Position numbers and translations under genes: made by a program. Shown piece by piece: positions 1 to 5,243 of a stretch of 7,514 bases of DNA. Source of the DNA: an uncultured Eubacteriales bacterium (GTDB taxonomy: Bacteria > Bacillota > Clostridia > Christensenellales > Borkfalkiaceae); NCBI GenBank assembly GCA_900554485.1, contig USHO01000052.1, positions 1 through 7,514 on the forward strand, written 5' to 3'. How positions within the stretch are numbered: the stretch's first letter is position 1; every line of letters starts with the position of its first letter. Below the pieces are notes generated by a model. The model saw only the letters and a list, made by a program, of their open reading frames with translations, made no database searches and was not told the origin of the DNA.

Positions 1-628
1 CGTTGGGCGAGACGTCGTATGGGTAAATTCTTACTATATTTCTCAGCGCGCTGTCACACTGTAAAGACAGATATTCTTTATAGTTATCGACGTTGAAAAC
101 GGCTTTGGCGGTATCTACTATTTTCCATGTTACGGCAATGCCTATTTCTACGGGATTGCCGAGACAGTCGTTTATCTTCTGACGGTTGTTGCTGAGCGTC
201 ATTATTTTGAGCGATATGCGTTTATCCGTTACTCCGACGCTTACCGTCTCGTCGTCGGACTTGACGCCGAAAACCGATTTGACGGTTTTTACGTCGCCGC
301 TCTGATTGAGTTTCGTGTTGGCCGCAGGATTTATCGACGAGCAGAACGGATTTACCGCGTAAAATCCCTCGCCTTTAAGCGTGCCGACGTATTTGCCGAA
401 AAGAGTTAAAACCAAAGCCTCCTGAGGCTTTAATATTCTGAGCCCCGCAAGGGGTATCCATGCGACGCACAATACTACGACGGATACTATAAGCAACGGC
501 GAGATTTCGTCTTCGCCCGCAGTTATCGCTCCGTACGCCACGCCTGCAACGGCAAGCAGCATTACAGCCACACAGCACAACAGAGTAAGCATCCCGTGTT
601 TTTTACCGCTTAAAACTTTTTCTTCCAT
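1..628 (-). CDS. SPFH/band-7 domain membrane protein, 3' part cut by window edge
   Basis: The reading frame is open from an ATG at 628 to the left edge, giving the first 209 residues; the C-terminus lies outside the window. Two hydrophobic segments are visible, at about residues 12-36 and 44-64. They are followed by an SPFH-type start (residues 66-95) with the family-like pattern KPQEALVLTLFGKYVGT and then PF. A second block typical of the family lies at about 155-200 (LGNPVEIGIAVTWKIVDTAKAVF, an NY pair, then ALRNIV). SPFH proteins (HflK/prohibitin/flotillin relatives) form membrane-attached oligomeric scaffolds; no precise role can be assigned here. The start is supported by GGGAGGA placed 6 nt upstream and by a consensus promoter at 700-728. 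The gene is divergent from degV. Confidence 0.9.
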   Translation of the reverse strand, partial: MEEKVLSGKKHGMLTLLCCVAVMLLAVAGVAYGAITAGEDEISPLLIVSVVVLCVAWIPLAGLRILKPQEALVLTLFGKYVGTLKGEGFYAVNPFCSSINPAANTKLNQSGDVKTVKSVFGVKSDDETVSVGVTDKRISLKIMTLSNNRQKINDCLGNPVEIGIAVTWKIVDTAKAVFNVDNYKEYLSLQCDSALRNIVRIYPYDVSPN

Positions 629-658
629 AAACGGTCCTCCCGCCGTCGTTTTCCGTCA

Positions 659-688
659 CAGACGATTGAGTTCGGACACAATCGCCTG
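659..688 (-). promoter_or_regulatory. Stem-loop in the 5' leader of the SPFH mRNA
   Basis: CAGGCGATTG (688-679) and CAATCGTCTG (668-659) pair over 10 positions with one G-U wobble, closing a 10-nt loop. The hairpin begins only about 5 nt from the predicted transcript start, and the ribosome site lies well downstream and outside the stem. Such 5'-terminal hairpins commonly protect mRNAs from decay. That role is inference, and there is no ligand-binding riboswitch signature. Confidence 0.5.
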
Positions 689-699
689 CGACTAACCGA

Positions 700-728
700 A
701 TTATATCACCGCATAGCCCAAAAGTCAA
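700..728 (-). promoter_or_regulatory. Sigma-A promoter of the SPFH gene
   Basis: Reading leftward, TTGACT (728-723) is followed by a 17-nt spacer and a perfect TATAAT (705-700). The predicted transcript starts near 693, leaving a 5' leader of about 65 nt before the ATG at 628. This is 5/6 and 6/6 agreement with the vegetative consensus at optimal spacing. Confidence 0.85.
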
Positions 729-743
729 CGATTTTGCCGAAAT

Positions 744-764
744 TCTACCGCCGGTAGAGTTTTT
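744..764 (+). terminator. Small terminator-like hairpin between divergent promoters
   Basis: TCTACC (744-749), loop GCC and GGTAGA (753-758) form a 6-bp stem followed after one base by TTTTT (760-764), as in a weak intrinsic terminator for plus-strand transcription. It lies just upstream of the SPFH -35 box. It could stop antisense transcripts, or it could be a fortuitous palindrome. The stem is short, so confidence is low. Confidence 0.3.
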
Positions 765-844
765 AAGGCGTTTATACCGCCCAATCGCCGTTCGTAGAGT
801 GATTTTTACGGATTTCCACGGCGCGTGCGTTACCGTCTAGAATT

Positions 845-882
845 TTTTACGGGCAAAGTAGGTTGAGTATTCGCCCGTAAAA
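845..882. promoter_or_regulatory. Perfect 10-bp inverted repeat over the degV -35 region (candidate operator)
   Basis: TTTTACGGGC (845-854) and its exact reverse complement GCCCGTAAAA (873-882) flank 18 nt that contain the degV -35 box. A dimeric regulator bound here would cover the -35 element and most of the spacer, which suggests repression. There is no T-tract beyond the right arm on the plus strand, so it is not a terminator. The operator role is inferred from position only. Confidence 0.45.
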
Positions 883-891
883 GCATATAAT
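863..891 (+). promoter_or_regulatory. Sigma-A promoter of degV
   Basis: TTGAGT (863-868), a 17-nt spacer and a perfect TATAAT (886-891) form a good vegetative promoter. The predicted transcript start is near 898. The leader of about 45 nt carries a small AAGCC-GAAA-GGCTT hairpin around 903-916, just before the ribosome site. Confidence 0.8.
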
Positions 892-943
892 AACAGAGCA
901 GGAAGCCGAAAGGCTTTGATCAATGATTAACGAGAGGTTAAAA

Positions 944-1813
944 ATGAAAGAATTTATTTTGAGTGCGGATGCCGGTTGCGACCTTACGCCCGACCTTCAG
1001 GAAAAATACGATGTGGAAATAATGCCGCTCAGGTACAACGTGAACGGCGAAGAATACTTATCCGGAGACGGCAAAATGCCGCCCGAAAAAATCTGCGAGC
1101 AGATGAAAGCAGGCGCGAAAACCTCCACTTCGCAGGCAAACCCCGCCGAAGCAGAGGTTTACCTCGAAGAGTTGCTTAAACGAGGCAAAGACATCGTACA
1201 CATAACCATGTCGAGCGCGATGAGCGGCACTTACGAAACCATGAAACGTCTTGCAGAAACGCTTAACGAAACCCACGACAACAAAGTTTACGTCGTAGAT
1301 TCGCTCTGCCAGTGCGCAGGTTACGGCTTACTTCTGGCAATGGTTTCCGACAAAGCGAACGCCGGCAACCTCGATGCAAAAGCCGCCGCCGAATATGCCG
1401 AAAGCGTCAAACTGCATATTCTTCACAATTTCTCCGTCGACACCCTCACCTATCTCGCCCGCGGCGGAAGAGTTCCCGCTTACCTTGCGACGATAGGCAA
1501 CCTGATAAAACTGAAACCCGTCCTTCACGTCGACGACTCGGGTAAGATAGTAATGCTCAAGAAGCTCATCGGGAAAAAACGCGCGCTCGACGATCTGGTT
1601 CAGAGATTCTACGATTCTTACGACGAGACGTTCAAAGACGTATTCATAAGCGAAGCGGCATGTTCCGACGACGCCGCTTACGTCAAAGGTAAAATCGAAG
1701 AGAGATTCCCCGAGGTCAACGTTACGGTAATACCTCTCGGACCTATCATCGTTTCGCACAGCGGACCCGGGACGCTTGCGTTGTTCTTCACCGCCGAATC
1801 AAGAATGAAATAA
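944..1813 (+). CDS. DegV family fatty-acid-binding protein
   Basis: This complete protein of 289 residues has the usual DegV length of about 280-290. DegV-fold proteins bind a fatty acid between two domains; many act as FakB, which presents the acyl chain to the kinase FakA. The family landmarks are all present in order: TSTSQANP (60-67), SSAMSGTY (90-97), VYVVDS (115-120), YLARGGRV (170-177), IKLKPVL (188-194) and GPIIVSHSGPGTLALFF (266-282). The His/Ser and Thr/Ser head-group-contact regions are therefore intact. The preferred start is ATG at 944, because GAGAGG (932-937) sits 6 nt before it; an in-frame ATG at 923 would add 7 residues and has a poorer site. The gene is alone on its strand with its own promoter, and no fakA is visible. 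The exact ligand and partner are not determinable. Confidence 0.93.
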   Translation: MKEFILSADAGCDLTPDLQEKYDVEIMPLRYNVNGEEYLSGDGKMPPEKICEQMKAGAKTSTSQANPAEAEVYLEELLKRGKDIVHITMSSAMSGTYETMKRLAETLNETHDNKVYVVDSLCQCAGYGLLLAMVSDKANAGNLDAKAAAEYAESVKLHILHNFSVDTLTYLARGGRVPAYLATIGNLIKLKPVLHVDDSGKIVMLKKLIGKKRALDDLVQRFYDSYDETFKDVFISEAACSDDAAYVKGKIEERFPEVNVTVIPLGPIIVSHSGPGTLALFFTAESRMK

Positions 1814-1830
1814 TTTTATGCCAAAACGCC

Positions 1831-1849
1831 GACATCCCGACGGGATGCC
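1831..1849. other. Hairpin next to repeat copy 1
   Basis: On the minus strand GGCATCCC, loop GTC and GGGATGTC form an 8-bp stem with one G-U wobble. Read leftward it is followed by GGCGTTTTGG, so it could be a weak terminator at the end of the minus-strand operon. On the plus strand no T-tract follows, so it is a poor terminator for degV. It overlaps the first bases of the 24-bp repeat. Confidence 0.4.
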
Positions 1850-1868
1850 AGCCAAGAATAAAACGAAC
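1845..1868 (+). repeat. 24-bp direct repeat, copy 1
   Basis: This sequence begins ATGCCAGCCAAGAA and ends AAAACGAAC. It is identical at all 24 positions to 6991-7014, in the same orientation. The flanking bases differ on both sides, although the heptamer CTGACGA recurs shortly downstream of each copy (1875-1881 and 7025-7031). The copy sits inside the truncated decarboxylase frame. Confidence 0.85.
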
Positions 1869-1877
1869 CGTGGTCTG

Positions 1878-1904
1878 ACGACGTATTTTTGGCTAATACG
1901 TCGT
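1878..1904. repeat. Perfect 9-bp inverted repeat at the break point of the decarboxylase remnant
   Basis: ACGACGTAT (1878-1886) and ATACGTCGT (1896-1904) are exact reverse complements around a 9-nt loop; two more wobble pairs could extend the stem. There is no T-tract on either strand, so a simple terminator is unlikely. Decarboxylase-like coding sequence ends within the right arm, so the stem may mark the edge of the repeat-bearing element. Confidence 0.5.
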
Positions 1905-2027
1905 TGAGTTCTGCGAATTTCGGAGCGAATTCTCCCAACGAATCTCTGCCCGCTGTCTGTTTTACCTTCATAAATATTCACATCTTTGATTTTTTGATCT
2001 TTTATGCCGACGGGCGGCGGTAAACGG

Positions 2028-3191
2028 TCAATAAAAATCCGTCCACTCTTCAACCGTCGCGTACAACGTGATTTTGCCGTCGGAACGACATACTTCTTTG
2101 CCCGACTGCGTAATCGTTATCGTCTTTCCGTTCATAACGTAAGTATATTTCGCTATGGCGTAATTGCCGAAATTATATCCGAGATATTCGTTGAACGCCG
2201 CGCCGTATCTGATTTTCAGGTTCGGCGAAAACCCTCCGCCGAGGGTATAATTCCCATCGACGATTATTTCTACGTCGACAAACCTGAATACCGCGATAAA
2301 CGTCGTATCGCAAGCGTAATCGTAGGTTATTTCATCGCCGTAAAACCTCTTTGCGGCATCGTTTTCGACCTGCCAGCATATAAACGCCTCGTCATCGATA
2401 ATCGGAAACGCAAGTTTTTCGCGGTATGCGATACGTTTGTTTTCCGTCTTGCCTTCGACTTTGAAAACGGCGTTATAAATCTTCGGCGTCTTACGGATAT
2501 TTACGACTATCGCCTCGGTTACGATCGTGTTCCCGATGTCTTCCGCATCCCAGCAGACGTCGTAACCCTCGATAGGTTGAGGAGTCGGAATACTTTCGAG
2601 TTTTTCGCCGTCGTATACCTCTATCACAATGTCTTCCATACCGGGTTGTACGAACGTGACGCTTTTCCTGTCTTTTTCGACGAACGTCGCATACAGCGTA
2701 ATGTCTTCGTCGATATTCCACGGTGTCGCATCGTCGACGGTCAGTCCGTCGGCGGTTTTCCATGAGAGAAATTTACAATGAATTTTCTCAGCCGCGGGCA
2801 GCGTAAAGCCTGCATCGAACGTCACGCTTAAACTTGCGGTATCGGTAAGTCCCGTATCGGCAAACGCACCGCCGCACGGGTCAAGCGTAACCGTGTAATT
2901 TCTCGCGGCCTTGACCGCCCTTACCGTAACGTCGGAATCGAGCGAAGAAAAATCGGTTGTGTCCCATCCGACGTCGTAACCCTTTACGGGTTTCGGGGTA
3001 GGAACGTCGATTACTCCGTCTTTCCATACTCTCGTCTCGTCGGCGAAACCGTCCTGCACGAACGTAACTGCGAAAGTCTTCGAAACTTCTTCGCCGGCGC
3101 GTTTACCGCATGACGACGACACGAAGACGGAAAGCAAAACAACCGCCGCGATAAACCGCGCGATTTTCCGTTTTTCGGTTTTCATCATCAT
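2028..3191 (-). CDS. Predicted surface lipoprotein with duplicated InlB/Flg_new-like repeat modules
   Basis: The protein has 387 residues. A basic N-terminus, a hydrophobic segment (11-24) and SSSC with Cys28 form a lipoprotein signal, although Ser at -3 is less usual than Leu. The mature part is an A-B-A-B duplication. Module A (about 40-96 and 177-232) repeats VTFVQxG, an acidic stretch, a DG, then PTPxPxxGYDVxWD. Module B (about 99-172 and 238-302) contains (F/I)xxW followed by D-rich text and xxTxxA(T/V)F, reminiscent of InlB B-repeat (Listeria-Bacteroides repeat/Flg_new) beta-grasp units. The C-terminal 306-387 is different and ends TLYATVEEW. The triple ATG lies 3 nt after the pqqD-like stop with no clear ribosome site, so translation is probably coupled. 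It is likely anchored outside the cell. Its role with the exporter (substrate capture, immunity, adhesion) is unknown. Confidence 0.82.
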   Translation of the reverse strand: MMMKTEKRKIARFIAAVVLLSVFVSSSCGKRAGEEVSKTFAVTFVQDGFADETRVWKDGVIDVPTPKPVKGYDVGWDTTDFSSLDSDVTVRAVKAARNYTVTLDPCGGAFADTGLTDTASLSVTFDAGFTLPAAEKIHCKFLSWKTADGLTVDDATPWNIDEDITLYATFVEKDRKSVTFVQPGMEDIVIEVYDGEKLESIPTPQPIEGYDVCWDAEDIGNTIVTEAIVVNIRKTPKIYNAVFKVEGKTENKRIAYREKLAFPIIDDEAFICWQVENDAAKRFYGDEITYDYACDTTFIAVFRFVDVEIIVDGNYTLGGGFSPNLKIRYGAAFNEYLGYNFGNYAIAKYTYVMNGKTITITQSGKEVCRSDGKITLYATVEEWTDFY

Positions 3192-3194
3192 ACG

Positions 3195-3461
3195 TCAGTC
3201 GACGAGTATGTTCGCGTCGCGCAGTTTTGTAAGAAACTCGTTTACGTCCGCCGTAACCACTTCTCTGCCCGCATCGTATTCGGCGAGTATCGCATCGACT
3301 ATCTCTTCGGCGGTAACGTCTTTTTTAAGTTTATCGAAGATAAATGCGCCCATATCGTTAAGGGTAAGCATACCCTTGAAATAATTACACGCATCGCCCG
3401 TCGCTACGGCATATTTTTTGCCGCCGACTTCTCTTACGACAAATCCTCTTCTCATTTTCAT
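3195..3461 (-). CDS. Small PqqD-like protein (RiPP recognition element fold)
   Basis: This is an 88-residue protein. The pattern GFVVREVGGKKYAVA (6-20), LTLNDMGAFIFDKL (32-45), VTAEEIVDAILAEYD (49-63) and DVNEFLTKLRDANIL (72-86) is the beta-hairpin plus winged-helix layout of PqqD. PqqD-family domains (RRE) bind the leader of a precursor peptide and deliver it to a modifying enzyme, classically a radical SAM protein. ATG at 3461 is chosen because GGAG (3473-3470) lies 8 nt upstream; a TTG at 3467 would be only 2 nt from that site. It is 27 nt after the second ABC gene and 3 nt before the lipoprotein gene, so it sits in the middle of the transport operon. No radical SAM enzyme, peptidase or evident precursor is in the window, so it may act with partners elsewhere or have another role. 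Confidence 0.85.
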   Translation of the reverse strand: MKMRRGFVVREVGGKKYAVATGDACNYFKGMLTLNDMGAFIFDKLKKDVTAEEIVDAILAEYDAGREVVTADVNEFLTKLRDANILVD

Positions 3462-3488
3462 ATTCAATACTCCTTTTATTTATATTTT

Positions 3489-5243
3489 TCAGCCGTCGAA
3501 CTGGCTCATAAAAATATCGTAATAAAACCCGCGTTTTTCAAGCAGTTCTTCGTGCGTCCCTTTCTCGACCAATCTGCCGTCGGACATGACAAGTATCACG
3601 TCGGCATCGGTCACGGTCGAAAGTCTGTGCGCTATGACGAAACTCGTTCTGCCTTTCGTCAATTCTTTCATCGACTGCTGAATCTGCACTTCGGTACGCG
3701 TATCGACGCCCGAAGTCGCCTCGTCGAGTATAAGCAACTTCCTGTCCGCAAGAAACGCCCTCGCGATTGTCAGAAGTTGTTTCTGACCGCCGGATATGTC
3801 GGCGGTTTCTTCGTTAAGGACGGTGTCGTAACCTTCCGGAAGACTGCGTATAAAACCGTCTATTCTCGCGCGGCGGCACGCCTCCTCGATTTCTTCGTCG
3901 GTCGCGCCTTCTCTGCCGTACGCAACGTTATCCCTTATACTGCCGGAAAACAACCACACGTCCTGCAACACCATCTGAAACAGCGATCTTACGCATGCCT
4001 TAGACATATCGCGTATGTCCGTGCCGTCGATTTTTATACTGCCCGAATCGACTTCGTAAAACCTCATAAGCAGATTTACGAGCGTCGTCTTTCCGCACCC
4101 GGTAGGTCCGACGATCGCGAATTTTTGCCCCGCCTTTATATCGACTGAAAAATCGCGTATAAGAGGTTTATCGGGGGTATACGCAAAGTTTACGTTCTCG
4201 AACGACACGTCGCCTTTCGGGTCTGAAAGGGTTATGCCGTCGTCTTCCGCCATTTCGTCCGAATCGAGAAAGTCGTACACCCTTCTCGCCGCGGCAAGCG
4301 TATTCTGCATAGACGAAAATCCGCCCGCAAGCGATTCCAGAGGTCCCTGCAACATCTGCGAATACAGGATTATTTTGACGATTTTACCCACGCCGAATTT
4401 TCCGATTACGGCGAAATATCCGCCCAGAGCGCAGATAAACACATAAGTGAGCGCGTTGGCAAACGTTATGACGGGCGTGACGACCGCCGATAAAAAAGCC
4501 CCCTTTTCGCCTGCTTTGCGTAAATTTTCGGAGCGTCTGCGGAATTCCGCGTTTTGCTTTTTCGCTATGTCGAAAGCGCGCACGGTGTCGAAACATGTAA
4601 AATCTTCTTCGGCGAGAGCGCATATCGAACCGTTAATTTTTCTGACTTCGTAATAGTGTTTTTCGGATCGCGTCGCAAGAAATCCCGACAGCGCGAGCGA
4701 CAACGGCACGATGACGACTATCACGGCAGCCGTCGACGGGTCGAGAATAAACAACAGCGCGACGATCAGTACGAGTTTGATTATTCCGCTTATAAGCAGA
4801 TCGAACAGCGAATAAATCGTTCCGCTCATCGCGGAGACGTCGTTCATCATATGCGCAAGTATTTCGCCGTTCGGCGTAGAATCGATAGTTCCGACGGAAA
4901 GTCTTGAAATCTTAGCCGAAATGTCCACCCTTATGTCGCGCGTGAAATGACGCGATATGGTATTGCAGTTAATGACCTTGCAGATGATTTCGCAAGCCGC
5001 GACGCTTGTATAAATTACCGCCAATATCGCCGCAGAGCTTATGAAATCATTGAAATCGGGCGCAAGCGTACCCGACGCGGTATCGTATATTCTCTGCGTC
5101 AGATTACCCGTGACGTCGGGCGCATACAAGCCGAGCGCGACGCTTAAAAGCGTGATAAACGACGACACGGCAAGCGGAATTGCCAACTTGCCGCACTCTT
5201 TGATCAAACGCGGAATAACGCTTTTTTTACGGGTTTTGCTCAT
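3489..5243 (-). CDS. ABC exporter half-transporter, canonical ATPase subunit
   Basis: The protein has 584 residues, the normal size for a fused membrane-ATPase half-exporter. Hydrophobic helices lie at about 21-41, 68-90, 143-190 (two helices) and 250-280 (two helices). The nucleotide-binding domain (about 345-584) has Walker A GPTGCGKT (379-386), Q-loop Gln427, signature ISGGQ (483-487), Walker B LLILDE with catalytic Glu508, and switch His539 in VIAHR. All residues needed for hydrolysis are present. Its start lies inside the end of the preceding ABC gene (17-bp overlap), and GGAGG in that gene's last codons serves as its ribosome site, indicating coupled, stoichiometric synthesis. It most likely pairs with that neighbour as a heterodimeric exporter. 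There is no N-terminal peptidase domain, so any peptide cargo would need a separate protease. The cargo is unknown. Confidence 0.93.
   Translation of the reverse strand: MSKTRKKSVIPRLIKECGKLAIPLAVSSFITLLSVALGLYAPDVTGNLTQRIYDTASGTLAPDFNDFISSAAILAVIYTSVAACEIICKVINCNTISRHFTRDIRVDISAKISRLSVGTIDSTPNGEILAHMMNDVSAMSGTIYSLFDLLISGIIKLVLIVALLFILDPSTAAVIVVIVPLSLALSGFLATRSEKHYYEVRKINGSICALAEEDFTCFDTVRAFDIAKKQNAEFRRRSENLRKAGEKGAFLSAVVTPVITFANALTYVFICALGGYFAVIGKFGVGKIVKIILYSQMLQGPLESLAGGFSSMQNTLAAARRVYDFLDSDEMAEDDGITLSDPKGDVSFENVNFAYTPDKPLIRDFSVDIKAGQKFAIVGPTGCGKTTLVNLLMRFYEVDSGSIKIDGTDIRDMSKACVRSLFQMVLQDVWLFSGSIRDNVAYGREGATDEEIEEACRRARIDGFIRSLPEGYDTVLNEETADISGGQKQLLTIARAFLADRKLLILDEATSGVDTRTEVQIQQSMKELTKGRTSFVIAHRLSTVTDADVILVMSDGRLVEKGTHEELLEKRGFYYDIFMSQFDG

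Larger units (their letters stand above)
1816..1971 (-). pseudogene. Remnant 5' end of a carboxymuconolactone decarboxylase (AhpD-like) gene
   Basis: A 51-codon minus-strand frame starts with MKVKQTAGRD and continues SLGEFAPKFAELND then VL (residues 1-26). From memory, this matches the N-terminus of carboxymuconolactone decarboxylase family proteins, which typically read ...GEFAPKFAELNDDVLFGEVW and continue to about 110 residues with a CxxC or related active site. Here one Asp is missing and similarity stops at about residue 26 (near position 1894). The remaining 25 codons run through an inverted repeat and a 24-bp repeat into a TAA. No catalytic region follows. No strong ribosome site is seen upstream (AAAGATGTGAATATTT). 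It lies 56 nt after the lipoprotein stop on the same strand. It is interpreted as a gene truncated at the repeat element; a short expressed peptide cannot be excluded. Confidence 0.6.

Noticed and set aside
923..946. Upstream ATG at 923 as the degV start
   Set aside because: The ATG at 944 has a better-placed GAGAGG, and its product starts at the family's usual position just before the first beta strand.
1328..1759. A 143-codon minus-strand open frame inside degV
   Set aside because: It lies wholly within a complete, motif-rich DegV gene in the other direction and has no supporting signals.
1845..1907. Plus-strand mini-ORF starting in repeat copy 1 (MPAKNKTN...), with a similar one in copy 2
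   Set aside because: The shared eight residues come simply from the 24-bp repeat. Downstream residues differ, and there is no convincing ribosome site.
1876..1911. Integron attC-like site around the 9-bp inverted repeat
   Set aside because: A GTTRRRY-like heptamer is present, but the matching RYYYAAC box and the imperfect stem with extrahelical bases are not.
2004..2765. A 253-codon plus-strand open frame opposite the lipoprotein gene
   Set aside because: It has no ribosome site or recognisable domain. The opposite strand carries a coherent signal peptide and internally repeated protein, so this frame is an antisense shadow.
3462..3467. TTG start at 3467 for the PqqD-like gene
   Set aside because: It would be only 2 nt from the GGAG ribosome site; the ATG at 3461 has an 8-nt spacing.
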